From positions 1-22,688 of the forward strand of contig JAENRP010000511.1 of NCBI GenBank assembly GCA_024741835.1: a stretch of 22,688 nucleotides of DNA, read 5' to 3'. A program made the position numbers and the translations under genes. Below, piece by piece: positions 10,526 through 18,931 of this stretch (its first letter is position 1; every line of letters starts with the position of its first letter). Source of the DNA: Diplocarpon mali (Eukaryota; Ascomycota; Leotiomycetes; Helotiales; Drepanopezizaceae). The notes beneath the pieces are model-generated. The model saw nothing but the letters and a program-made list of their open reading frames with translations, was not told the origin of the DNA and did not search any database.

Positions 10526-10792
10526 TATATTTAAGCTAAGAAGCTCAAATATTAGATTAAGTAGAAAGGAGCTAATAAAGACCTTAAATAATACCTATAT
10601 TCTAATGCTATAACGGCGCTATATGCTATTTGAGATTTCTATCTAAAGAACCCTTAAGCTAAAGGGCTACTAAGGGCGCTATCAAGCTGGCTTAGGTTAT
10701 ATAATAATAAAGTTAACGATTATAAGGACCTAAAGGATAATACGCCTATAGATACAACTGCGCGGGCGCAGTTTTTCAAAGGGGGGGGGTAG
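10526..10792 (+). pseudogene. Element A chromodomain remainder and Pol C-terminal tail
   Basis: This continues the frame of 1369-2452 after element B. The codons read as the core and end of a chromodomain: KLKY-IK-KGANKDLK at about 10538-10590, with stops at the aromatic/Gln positions, then YSNAITALYAI (about 10596-10628). A Pro/Ala-Lys-Gly tail and LSSWLRLYNNKVND (about 10680-10720) follow. The frame runs into the polypurine tract and ends at TAG 10790-10792, right against the LTR. That last codon may be an original stop or a mutated TGG. A chromodomain on an integrase binds methylated histone tails and steers integration to heterochromatin (family knowledge). Confidence 0.85.
10779..10789 (+). 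other. Element A polypurine tract
   Basis: AA followed by nine G residues lies directly upstream of the TAG and the LTR start at 10793. It has the position and composition of the plus-strand primer site of an LTR element. It also encodes the last Gly residues of Pol. Confidence 0.8.
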
Positions 10793-11033
10793 TATTACAG
10801 CCGCATTATATGCATAGTTATATTACGTATCAAAGTCAGGTATACGCTAAGGTAGCGAAGTGGCTGGATCATGTATACGCTAGTAAAGCACCTATACTTA
10901 TTTTAAAGGAGCTCTACTAGAGACTCTCTCTTCTTTATCTTTTCTTCTCTATTATATAGCGTACCTCTTAAGGTAATACAGTTAGCGTTATTCGATTCTC
11001 GCCCTTTTGTACGCTCGAGAGCAAGTCGTAATA
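10793..11033 (+). repeat. Element A 3' LTR (241 bp)
   Basis: It begins TATTACAGCCGC right after the polypurine tract and ends GTCGTAATA. The termini are inverted (TATTAC...GTAATA), which back-reads to TGTTAC...GTAACA, a common LTR end pair. The end coincides within a few bases with the point where the - strand sequence of element E stops matching element C. No 5' partner lies in the window, so the boundaries rest on the termini and that junction. Confidence 0.75.
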
Positions 11034-11705
11034 GAGAGTTGCTAATTTACCAAATTGGCATGCGGGTCGTCAGCAGTGGTTCTACTTATAGGAGTATCTC
11101 CATTAGGTATTAAGGAGGAGAGCTTCTTAGCTTGGATTTAAGCTTAAGCTATCGTAGAAGCTAGAAGCGTTCTATCGACGGTCTTAAAGACCTATTCTAG
11201 TAGTAATTCGTAGTATTTGCGTTAGGTCTTCCAAGTCTTCTTATATATAAGGTACTCTTTTATTAGGATTTTATATTTGTCCTTAATATCTTTATAAGAA
11301 GCTTATAAAAGGGGAGCTTTTAACAGATCTCTTAAAGGAAAGCAGGCGTAAATCTGTTCGGCCGAAGTAGCTGCATACTCTTTATACAACCTTACGTATA
11401 CTACGCAGAGGTTAGCTGTTTCCAATTCCTTAAGCTCTTATATAAATGGAGCTTAAGGCTCAGTCTCTATAATTGACTTAAATAAGAGTCTTAAATCGGT
11501 AAAAATAGTGATATTATAAAGCTTAATAAAGAATATATATTTACTAAACCACTTTACTTAAGAGGCAAAGGTATTAAAGCAAGGCTTAAAGATACTTAAA
11601 GCGTTAGATATATTAAATAGAGTCTAATAAAAAAGGTTAGGTATATAAATAAAGTTTGTAAATAAGGTTCGATTAGAAAATGGAGATTTATTAATTGAAA
11701 ATGAA
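11034..11705 (-). pseudogene. Element E gag N-terminal fragment
   Basis: The - strand reads as the same protein as the start of element C gag, with fewer RIP stops. Examples are the region with NRTLFTNFIYIPNLF, then LSIFKPCFNTFAS and KWFSKYIFFTKLYN, and further down ETANLCVVYVRLYKEY and the Ala-rich helical stretch LLASTIA. It breaks off at the junction with the element A LTR. As a less mutated copy it is useful for reading the family's ancestral gag. The start codon is not identified. Confidence 0.7.
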
Positions 11706-11818
11706 GGTCCTTTAAATTGTTATAAATACTTAGAAAGTCGGTTAAGAGCTTAAAGGGCCCTTTAGCTAATTGTATATAAAGAGAAAGTATATTAAAGTAC
11801 TTATAAGACTTATAACTA

Positions 11819-12014
11819 TAGTACAGTCGGCTGGAGGGCCTTTATTAGGTCGCTTAAGAGGCTCGCAGAAGTAGGGGAAGATGATTGATTGTATTATTAT
11901 TTAGTATATATATAGTAAGGAGACTTCGGAAAGAAAAAGGGAGAGTCTATAACTTAGCAGAATCATATAGAGGGTCTCTAGGATAAGTGGAGACTCCGCC
12001 CATTCTGCACGACA
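11819..12014 (-). repeat. Element E 5' LTR (196 bp)
   Basis: It starts TGTCGTGCAG (- strand, 12014) and ends GACTGTACTA at 11819. TAGTTATA, the probable primer-binding site, follows. It matches the 195-bp LTR of element C at 14174-14368. It lies at the point where the element D gag is cut. Confidence 0.8.
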
Positions 12015-13383
12015 CCTTGCCTTTAAGGTGACGGAATACGTACTTCTTCCTTAAGTCCTTCTCCTAGGCCTCTCTTTTCGATTTGTTAATTGCAAAGCAA
12101 TCTTCTACCTTATAGTATAGCTCTAGTTGCTTGCAATAAGGATAGGGGAAGTTAGAGGAGGTAGTAGTATTCTTAAAGGTGCTCTTCTTTAAGTCTTTAA
12201 AACCTCTCTTGTTTTCTGACTTCTTATAGTTAGAGGAATGCGGCTTGCTAGCTGATTTATTATTATATAAGACGGTTCTGTTTATTTTTAAACTTTGTAA
12301 AGCTCGAGCTTTATTAGTAATATCTTTAATAAGAGCTTTAAGCGTGATCTCTGATTTTCGTCCAGCTGCTATAGCTAAGCGAAGGTTAAAGCGTTATTGA
12401 TCTGCTTAAATGGGCCATCTACTAGAATAGCTAGCAATAAATATGATAGGGTACTAATAAGAGGGAAGGGCAAAGTCAAGAGCTTCCAATTTAATGATTA
12501 AAAGCCTAAAGGCGACGACGTAAGCTTTAAGTGAGTTAAAGTTATTATATTTAATAGTAACGTAGGTCTATATAGCGTTATATTTAAGCACTATTCCAGA
12601 TCCTTTATACTATTTTTAAAGAGCTTTCCATATATCTAAGGCAGATTTGTCGCCTTCTATATAAGCTAATAGGCCTGGTTTATAGTTAAGTATAATAGCA
12701 AGCTTCATTTAAGATTTCTTAGCTTCCTATCTAACCTAACTATCCCTTTCTTTAAGAGTGATAGAACGGTCCTATAAGTCAACCTTAAGTAAAGCATATA
12801 TTTTAGCTTTTATATAGAGATATATAGTTAAGGCGTTTGACTTTGCAAGGTTTAAAACCTTATTCCTCTACTAGCTATAGTCCTTTGCGCCTTTAAGCTT
12901 TTAAGACTTAGAGAGGCTAAGGGCAGCCGAAGACAATAATATCTTATTTGTATATATATATATAGAGTTGTCGAAAGGAGAAGGAGGAGAAGGAGGAGGA
13001 GATGAACTATTATATTTAAGTTTAGGGTACTATATATTAGTCCTTATAAGATTAGGTGATTTAAGCAGTAGAGTACTTTTAGCAATTAAGCTGGTAATCT
13101 TAGCTATTAGTCCTGATGATTTAGCTATAGTGACGAATCTCGCGTAAGCTTAGATTATTGCATAGCGCTCTAGAAGGGGAGTAGCTACTATTTTATTATT
13201 AAAATAACACTATTATACGTCGTTAGTTAAGTAAAACTTAAAATATCGATCAGCCTTTTCGTTTGTAAAGGAGACTTTAATCGATGGAATTTGTCGAATG
13301 CTATTTATAGGCATGCGGGGCTTATAACCTATAGCAAGGAGGTTCTCTGATAGTAAACTTGATAGTAAACTAGAAGAGGGCAT
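12015..13383 (-). pseudogene. Element D gag (UBN2-type copia Gag with zinc knuckle)
   Basis: ATG at 13383-13381 opens a frame beginning MPSSSLLSSLLSENLLAIGY. It is intact for about 56 codons and then has RIP stops. The middle reads as a copia Gag domain of the UBN2/DUF4219 kind: YKPGLLAYIEGDKSALDIWKA at about 12690-12620, then KYKGSGIVLKYNAI-type and NFNSLKAYVVAFRLLI-type segments down to about 12490. A Ser/Pro-rich linker lies near 13000-12965, with GGA repeats on the + strand. The C-terminal CCHC-like knuckle is around 12140-12096 (CP-YCKQ...EDC, with one Cys now Tyr). A basic KSKREA-x5-RKKYV-x3-HLKGK segment precedes the break at 12015. It would form the cytoplasmic particle and bind RNA. 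Confidence 0.8.
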
Positions 13384-13445
13384 AAAGAAGTATAAGGTGC
13401 AAACGACGATATTAGATATCTTAATTTATAAGAGCTCTATAACTA

Positions 13446-13576
13446 AGAGCTATTTAAGGTAAGCGGGCTTCTTAGCGAAGCTGCTAAGTCATATGGCAAG
13501 TCATATAACATATTATATATATGATATGTTATATGACAGATCATATGACAAATATGTGACGGGTATACCTGTAATA
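13446..13576 (-). repeat. Probable element D 5' LTR (~130 bp)
   Basis: On the - strand it begins TATTACAGGTATACCCGTCAC, whose start back-reads to TGTTACAGG. Gag starts about 60 bases after its end. A sequence resembling a copia primer-binding site, TAGTTATAGAGCTC (about 13446-13432), follows; it is similar to the site after the element C LTR. It includes the palindrome at 13502-13540. No second LTR is available, so the ends are estimates. Confidence 0.5.
13502..13540. repeat. Imperfect palindrome in the element D LTR
   Basis: GTCATATAACATAT, a TA-rich centre, then ATATGTTATATGAC form an inverted repeat with 14-base arms. Related half-sites (AGTCATATGGC at about 13488 and GATCATATGAC just after) flank it. 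It could fold into a hairpin or be a regulatory palindrome of the LTR. TpA enrichment may also have improved the symmetry. Confidence 0.6.
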
Positions 13577-13773
13577 ATATATATTCATTTATATATATAA
13601 AAGGCAAAAGGGATATTCTTATAAAGACCGAGTAAGGCCTTAACCTTATAATTGAAGGGGTCTATAATATACCTGGCCTTACTACGACCTTAAAAAGCTC
13701 TGGAGAAGCTTATTAAAAAGGGATTCGTCTAAAGAATTAAGCCTTATTAGGCTAGTGAACCCTATATTTGCCA
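13577..13773. other. Unassigned stretch between element D and tandem array
   Basis: No confident feature is seen. On the + strand, about 13680-13770 reads LIKKGFV and RIKPYQASEPYI in one frame, faintly like the start of a gypsy RT domain. The similarity is too short and would need a frame change upstream. It may be a relic of yet another element. Confidence 0.3.
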
Positions 13774-14173
13774 AGTCCCTAATATAATTAGTAATTTGCA
13801 ATTAGCAATTGCTATTATAGCTATGATCAAGGGGCGTATTATAGAATCATAGCTACTAGGCTGAAGTACTTCGTTTAGCCGAGTCCCTAAGAAGCAATTT
13901 GCAATTAGCAATTGCTAGTTAAGCTATGATCAAGGGGCGTATTATAGAATCATAGCTACTAGGCTGAAGTACTTCATTTAGCCGAGTCCCTAAGAAGCAA
14001 TTTGCAATTAGCAATTGCTAGTTAAGCTATGATCAAGGGGCGTATTATAGAATCATAGCTACTAGGCTGAAGTACTTTATTTAGCCGAGTCCCTGAAGCA
14101 ATTACCTCTTTAATTGCTATTAAAGCTATGATTCAAGGGGCGTGTTAATTATAGAATCATAGCTATACTAGGC
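13774..14173. repeat. Tandem array, about four units of 103-108 bp
   Basis: The marker AGTCCC recurs at 13774, 13882, 13985 and 14088, giving spacings of 108, 103 and 103. Units 2 and 3 are nearly identical; units 1 and 4 are more diverged, and unit 4 is cut by the LTR of element C. Each full unit holds three symmetric motifs: GCAATTAGCAATTGC, the arms AGCTATGAT and ATCATAGCT around a GGGGCG core, and GAAGTACTTC. There is no coding sequence. The low divergence among middle units suggests recent amplification or conversion. It may be a satellite-like array or part of a non-autonomous element. Confidence 0.85.
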
Positions 14174-14368
14174 TGTTGTGCAGAATGGGCGGAGTCTCCA
14201 CTTATTCTGGAGACCCTCCACGTGACTCTACTAAGTCATAGACTCTCCCTTTTCTTTCCGAAGTCTCCTTACTATATATATATTAAAGAATAATATAATC
14301 AATCATCTTCCCTTACTTCTGCAAGCCTTTTAAGCGACCTAATGAAGGCCCTCCAGCCGACTGCACCA
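14174..14368 (+). repeat. Element C 5' LTR (195 bp)
   Basis: It starts TGTTGTGCAGAATGGGCGG and ends GACTGCACCA. It matches the LTR of element E. Near its start a perfect 7-base inverted repeat, GTCTCCA...TGGAGAC (about 14194-14214), could form a hairpin, and the palindrome CACGTG follows. TATATATATAT at about 14271-14281 is a possible core-promoter region, though such runs are common in this window. Confidence 0.82.
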
Positions 14369-14380
14369 TAGTTATAAGCC
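14369..14380 (+). other. Element C primer-binding site
   Basis: TAGTTATAAGCC lies directly after the LTR end CACCA. It back-reads to TGGTTATGAGCC, with the TGG start expected of a site complementary to a tRNA 3' end. The corresponding bases in element E are TAGTTATAAGTC. Which tRNA it pairs with was not determined. Confidence 0.6.
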
Positions 14381-14465
14381 TTATAAGCACTTTAATATAC
14401 TTTCTCTTTATATACAACTGGCTAAAGGGCCCTTTAAGCTTTTGACTGACTTTTCGAGTATTTAT

Positions 14466-16710
14466 AATAACTCAAAGGACCTTTATTTTTAATTAATAAA
14501 TCTTTATTTTCTAATCGAACCTTATTTACAAACTTCATTTATATACCTAATCTCTTTTACTAAACTCTATTTAATATATCTAATACTTTAAGCATCTTTA
14601 AGCCTTGCTTTAATACCTTTGCCTTTTAAGTAAAGTGGTTTAATAAATATATATTCTTTACTAAGCTTTATAATATTACTATTTTTAACAATCTAAGACT
14701 CCTATTTAAGTCAATTATAAAGACTAAGCCTTAAGCTCCCTTTATATAAAAGCTTAAGGAACTGGAAACGGCCAACCTTTGTATAGTATATACGAGGTTA
14801 TATAAAGAGTATACAGCGACTTTAGCTAAATAGATTTACGCCTGCTTTCCCTTAGGAGATCTATTAAAAGCTCCCTCTTTATAGGCTTTTTATAAAGATA
14901 TTAAAGATAAATATAAAATCCTAATAAAGGAGCACCTTATATATAAGGAGACTTAAAAGACTTAATGCAAATACTACGAACTACTATTAGAATAGGTCTC
15001 TAAGACCGTTGATAGAACGCTTCTAGCTTCCGCGATAGCTTAAGCTTAAATCCAAGCTAAGAAGCTCTTCTCCTTAATACTTAATAGAGATATTCCTATA
15101 AGTGGAACTACTGCTAACGACTTATATGCTAATTTGGTAAACTAGCAACTCTTACTTTAAGGCCTAGTATCTATTTTAAAGCGTAATATTGCGCCTTCTA
15201 ATAAGGCTATTCAGTCTTAGACAAGGCTCTAGTACTATAATATATTACGCTAAGGCAAGACTAAAAGAACCAATACTTAGCAGTAGATTTAAGAGTAGTA
15301 GGAGGCGTACCGCTTAGTAGAGTAATATAGTCTTCTTAAGATTAAAGGGAAACTAAGAGTAATTGACTTTTTAGACTTAATTATAATAAAGATTAATCTA
15401 AGTTAGGCGACCCGCTTAAAGGAGGAAATAATTACTAATAAGTAGATAGGAACCCTATGCAAGTACGACCTAATACAGCTAAGCCGCGCCCTAGTAGGCA
15501 TTGAATCCAATAGAGCGATTAATAATAAAGGGCTAGCAGTTTTTACTACTTAAAAGTCTTTCCTAGATGCCGAAACCCCTTTGCAAGCTCTAGCAAGCAG
15601 CTTCCGAAATCGCTTTATTAGCTCTAAAAGGGAGATTAGGCCTAAGTGCCCTTATAGAGGCTCTACCAACTACTATTAAAAGCCCTAGGACTATTAGAAA
15701 CTATTATATACTATAAATAGGCGTAAGGAAAATATAAAGGTTCTCCCCTTATAAGAGGAAGTCCTACAAATATAAAAGGCGTTAAACGTAAGAGACTAGT
15801 TCAAGGGTCTTTAAGTATAGCTTAAGGAGAATAATATTATAGTAATAGTAATTGATAAATTTAAAGGAAAGGCTTTAGCCTTTAGGAAGGATAGTTCAAG
15901 TAAAAGGGAGAACTTACTAGTCTTTATAGTAATAGATCCCTTTGCTTTTAATGCTTTTAAAAAATTGTTCAATATCTACTACCTCTTTAAGCTAAAATAC
16001 TACCTGCTCTCCTTAAGTACGCTCCTTAATAATTGCGCAGCTACTTATATCGTTAATTCGAAGGATTTACTTATCGCAGGCACCTTTAAGCCTTCTGGCG
16101 ACTTATAGCAATATATTAAAGCAGGTACCTTAAGACTCTTAATCATTAAGAGAGGTAATAGATATATAGTAGACTCTCTTCTATAGTATAACGGCTTTCC
16201 TATAAGAATAATACTACGCAATATTGCTATTATAAAGGAGTTTACTACTAATATTATCTTAAAGAGGCTCCTTGCGGATAAGGGTTTTTAATACTTTAAG
16301 GTAGACCTTACTTTACGCTTTAAAAGCATTATAGATTCTATAAAGCGAGCTCAGTTAAAGTATTACTATAATCTCGTTTTCTATAAATATAAGCCTATTA
16401 ATTATTTAAATCTCTTAAATATGCTTTAATATAACTTCTCTACTTTAATAGCATTCCCTATAGCTGAGATAATACTTTATAATAGGTTCTAATCTAACTA
16501 TACGCTTACTAAGGTGCGGGATAATAATACGTATATATAGCACCTTTGCGCTAGCCACTTAAGCGCAAAGGCTCTTTAAGCGCTAGTCAAGTATACTAAG
16601 AGAATAAAGATCAAGGGAATACAAAGGCTAAAGTGCCTTATATATATAGTAGTATCTGCTAGGCAAGTTATTTCTTATACTACCTTTGAGAACTGATCTT
16701 TAAAGCCCTT
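14466..16710 (+). pseudogene. Element C gag-protease-pre-integrase (copia polyprotein, first part)
   Basis: One frame (codon starts 14600, 14642, 16715) reads through with TAA/TAG at Gln/Trp sites. Gag occupies about 14466-15640, with a CCHC knuckle at about 15647-15700 (CPY-RGSTNYY...D-Y, where two Cys and His have changed to Arg and Tyr). Next comes a protease region at about 16030-16080 (NNCAATYIVNSKDLL, where copia proteases have D-x-G-A-T and so here have lost the Asp). The GAG-pre-integrase zinc region is at about 16540-16670: HLCASHLSAKAL, then VKYTKRIKIKG and LKC. At about 16710 the frame changes by one base before the integrase core. It would supply the particle protein and its processing enzyme. 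Confidence 0.78.
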
Positions 16711-17790
16711 CTTTAGGATCTCTTTAACTTTTTAAATAACTTATATAATAGTTGCTTATAGGTTCTTTTAATTAAGGATAAGTATAGTAATATGCTTTAG
16801 ACGTTCCTATTAAGATTAAAGGGTAGAGATATAGTTATAAAGGTCTTTTAGGCCTTTAAAACATAAGTGAAATGCTAATATAGGCTTTCTATTTGCAAAA
16901 TTAGATAAGATAATAACACTTTAGTAATCTCCTTAAGGAAAGACTCTCTTATAAAGTACTAAAGATAGGTAAAAGAGGAGGGAATTGATTTAAAGCTTAC
17001 TCTTACCTATATATATTAATCTAATAGAGGCATAGAGCAAGTAGGAAGGGAGTTGATTAAACGCTCTATTAAAATAAGGATCTATACTAGGCTTTTAGCA
17101 AGCCTTTGGCTAGAGGTTATAAAGGCTACTATATATCTTTATAATATCTCTTTACTTGCTAGGAAGAAGATGATCTTATTAAGTAAGGCTTTCTATAATT
17201 GGTTTAAGTAGTATTTTCGATTTTATAAGCTATTACTTATTAGGTAGATAATAGTAAGCTTAAAGCTTAATTAGAGTTACATTTATATATATAGCGCTTG
17301 CGCATACCCTTTAATTAAGGAGAAGGAGGTAAGGAGGGATTGCTGAACCTTTAAAATTAAACTATAAGGGCACTTAGGTTACTTAATTAAATATATTACC
17401 TTTAATATTTATAGAATCTGGGTTCTTATACTTCGGTAAGTAATAATAACTTATAATATCGAATTTAATAAGTCTCTCTTCTATAGTCTAGAAGCTAAGC
17501 GCGTAAACCTTATATCGCGCTAAGAACTTAAGATAATCCTTTAATTAATCGAAGAGGGAGAGGGAGCTTAGAACGCTAAGTTTAAAGGCATTTTCAAAGA
17601 ATCGGAGCTTATCGCAAGGCCGAATGCAATCGCTATAGAAGAAGCCGCTATATAAGAAGAGCCTATATTATAGACCGACGCTACTTTATAGCCTTTAACT
17701 AATGATATAAAAGGCTTTAATTTAAATTTAAATTCTTTAAAAGACCTATTTAAAAACTTAAGGGTAGAAGCAAGCAAACTAAAAGCCACT
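16711..17790 (+). pseudogene. Element C integrase
   Basis: The frame with codon starts 16717, 16861 and 16981 reads as a copia integrase core. Asp 16717 is in DLFNFLNN, LLIKDKYS lies downstream (about 16780), and a second acidic position is at 16909 (KIR-stop-DNN). Glu 17035 (SNRGIEQVGREL, which is copia-like HQSNG-IERAGREL) completes the triad. The C-terminal half includes SLWLEVIKATIYLYNIS (17101-17151), GHLGYLIKYI (about 17370) and a stretch rich in Glu to about 17660. The one-base frame change from gag-protease near 16710 is probably an indel, since copia elements usually make one polyprotein. A 73-codon open frame on the opposite strand here is only a shadow of it. Confidence 0.8.
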
Positions 17791-18660
17791 TTGCTAGTCT
17801 TTAAGAAGGCAAATAGCGATTAGAGCTTAGGGATGATGATTCCTTATAAAGGCCCTATTAAAGAAGGAACTATAGACGACTTTAAAAGAGTCTTTAAAGA
17901 TAAGTTCTATAAGGCGATCGGTAGATCTTTAGCTACTATTCTATATAAGAATAGAAATGGCTTAAGGGCTTTAAGATAAAGTCTTTAATTATAAAGGCAG
18001 GCCTTAGTAAACTCTAGTAAAAGGTTAGAGGCACTACTACTAAGATCTAGGAGAAGCTTTAATAATCTTATAAGAAGCGACTTAGTAAGAGGAGTAGGCT
18101 TTAATAATATAATACCTTAAGTTGTAATACTAGCTTAAAGACTTTAAGCTTAAGAGATAGAGCTACCTAGACTTTTAAAGGAACCTTTAGTAATAATAAA
18201 AATAAAGGAAGAGACCTATAGAGAAAAGCGCAAAGAGGAACTCCCTCTTTTTAAGTAAAAGAGAATAAGACGCTTAAGCATTAAGTAATAGGAGACTTCA
18301 AAAGTGTATACTATTACTCTAAAGTATATACTCTTTTAAAGCAATATTGATTTACCCTACTCCTTATATATATAAGAGTTTATATCGACCTTTTAAGTAA
18401 ACGAATAGATAAGGGAGGATAGGAAGGACTATTTAATAGTTTATATAATTGTTAAGGCTATAGTTGATAATTGGGCAAAGGATAGAGCGCAGTTTCCTAA
18501 CCGCCTATAGTACTAAAGCTCTTTGCTAAAGCCTTTAAAAGGATAGCTAGACCTAAAGAAGCACCCTTTTAGCAAACGATTTAAGGAAGGAGGGCATTAA
18601 AAGATTAGGAATTTAAAATCTCGGAGTTATTAGAGAATTGTGCAAAAGGATTACTCAAAG
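17791..18660 (+). pseudogene. Unrecognised coding-like stretch in frame after element C integrase
   Basis: The integrase frame runs on to about 18660 with only TAA/TAG stops. It carries protein-like phrases: MMIPYKGPIKEGTIDDFKRVF (17831-17893), RSFNNLIRSDLVRGVGFNN (about 18050-18108) and EETYREKRKEELPLF (about 18209-18253). It then has VYIIVKAIVDNWAKDRAQFPNR (about 18439-18505). In copia elements the RT follows the integrase, but no RT motif (such as YVDD or its RIP forms) was found. It may be a diverged linker, a captured or rearranged sequence, or part of a different element older than F. Function unknown. Confidence 0.5.
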
Positions 18661-18670
18661 CCTCTGCTAA

Positions 18671-18918
18671 TGTGGAGACCTGGGTATGGATGAATCACGT
18701 GACAAAAGTCATATGATAGGGCAGGGCCGATAGGAGGATAAAAAGGGGCCTCTTCTGTATATAGAAATAAGGGCGCAGTGCTATAGTACTGAATACACCC
18801 TATACTTGGGACTTGTTCCTAACACTTTGTCTAGGAGAGCCTGCTTGTAGTGCTTCCTCCTTTTGTTTTTAGGTCTTCCCTTAGGCCTATTTTTGTATTA
18901 TCCCCCTTTTGTTTTATA
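18671..18918 (+). repeat. Element F 5' LTR (248 bp), lightly mutated
   Basis: It starts TGTGGAGACCTGGG and ends GTTTTATA, probably from TTTTACA. It keeps many CpA/TpG sites (ATCACGTGACAAAAGTCATATGA, interrupted, at about 18694-18717), unlike its surroundings. A TATA-like GATAAAAAGG lies at about 18737-18746, with a plausible start region downstream. No second copy is present, so the ends rest on TG at the start and on the primer site after the end. Confidence 0.65.
18737..18746 (+). promoter_or_regulatory. Possible TATA element of the element F LTR
   Basis: GATAAAAAGG stands in the least mutated part of the window, about 65 bases into the LTR and after the palindrome CACGTG. This fits an LTR promoter layout. 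It is a guess from position and composition only. Confidence 0.35.
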
Positions 18919-18919
18919 T

Positions 18920-18931
18920 TAGTGACCTATA
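18920..18931 (+). other. Element F primer-binding site
   Basis: TAGTGACCTATA follows the LTR end after a single T. It back-reads to TGGTGACC..., the form expected of a tRNA 3'-end complement one base after an ...ACA terminus. The tRNA was not identified. Confidence 0.5.

Larger units (their letters stand above)
1369..11033 (+). mobile_element. Ty3/gypsy chromovirus A, 5'-truncated, interrupted by element B
   Basis: The 3' part of an LTR retrotransposon survives: integrase (1369-2452), the split chromodomain and C-terminal tail (10526-10792), a polypurine tract (10779-10789) and one LTR (10793-11033). Gag, protease, RT and RNase H and the 5' LTR are missing to the left of 1369. Element B (2453-10520) sits inside the chromodomain codons with a GATCT duplication. 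With B and one copy of GATCT left out, the frame continues without a break. The right LTR end lies in copia element E: the neighbouring 5 bases, GAGAG (11034-11038), could be half of its target duplication, but the other half is not in the window. RIP has filled the frame with TAA/TAG. Confidence 0.85.
11034..12014 (-). mobile_element. Ty1/copia element E, 5' fragment, same family as C
   Basis: Read on the - strand, this region starts with TGTCGTGCAGAATGGGCGG at 12014. It aligns with 14174-15155 (element C) over its whole length: 981 against 982 bp, with mostly C/T and G/A differences. It contains an LTR, a primer-binding site and the N-terminal part of gag. Homology stops abruptly at 11034-11036, where the 3' LTR of element A starts, so the rest was most likely separated by the insertion of A. 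The rest is not found to the left in this window. Confidence 0.85.
12015..13576 (-). mobile_element. Ty1/copia element D, 5' part, disrupted by E
   Basis: Read on the - strand, it has a probable short LTR (13576 to about 13446), a leader and a copia-type gag that stops at 12015, where the LTR of element E begins. The 5 bases next to E (CCTTG on +, 12015-12019) may be a target duplication; its partner is not in the window. No pol of this element is present. The gag family differs from that of C/E. Confidence 0.75.
14174..18670 (+). mobile_element. Ty1/copia element C, 5' LTR through integrase
   Basis: The element begins with a 195-bp LTR and continues with a primer-binding site, gag, protease and integrase in copia order (integrase before RT). 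No RT/RNase H and no 3' LTR are recognised before element F begins at 18671. The 5 bases before it (TAGGC, 14169-14173) match the array consensus at this place, so it inserted in the fourth array unit. Its first 982 bp pair with element E in inverted orientation. Confidence 0.8.

Noticed and set aside
12949..13003. TA and GGA microsatellites as regulatory sites
   Set aside because: They fall inside the element D gag, where they encode a Tyr/Ile and Ser/Pro-rich linker on the other strand.
13620..13790. Gypsy RT fragment
   Set aside because: Only a few words in one frame resemble RT and a frame change is needed; too weak to annotate as a gene.
13774..14173. CRISPR-like array
   Set aside because: The whole 103-bp unit repeats with no unique spacers between short repeats, and the context is a eukaryotic transposon block.
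17568..17789. 73-codon open frame on the - strand
   Set aside because: It is antisense to the C-terminal part of the element C integrase, with no motif of its own.
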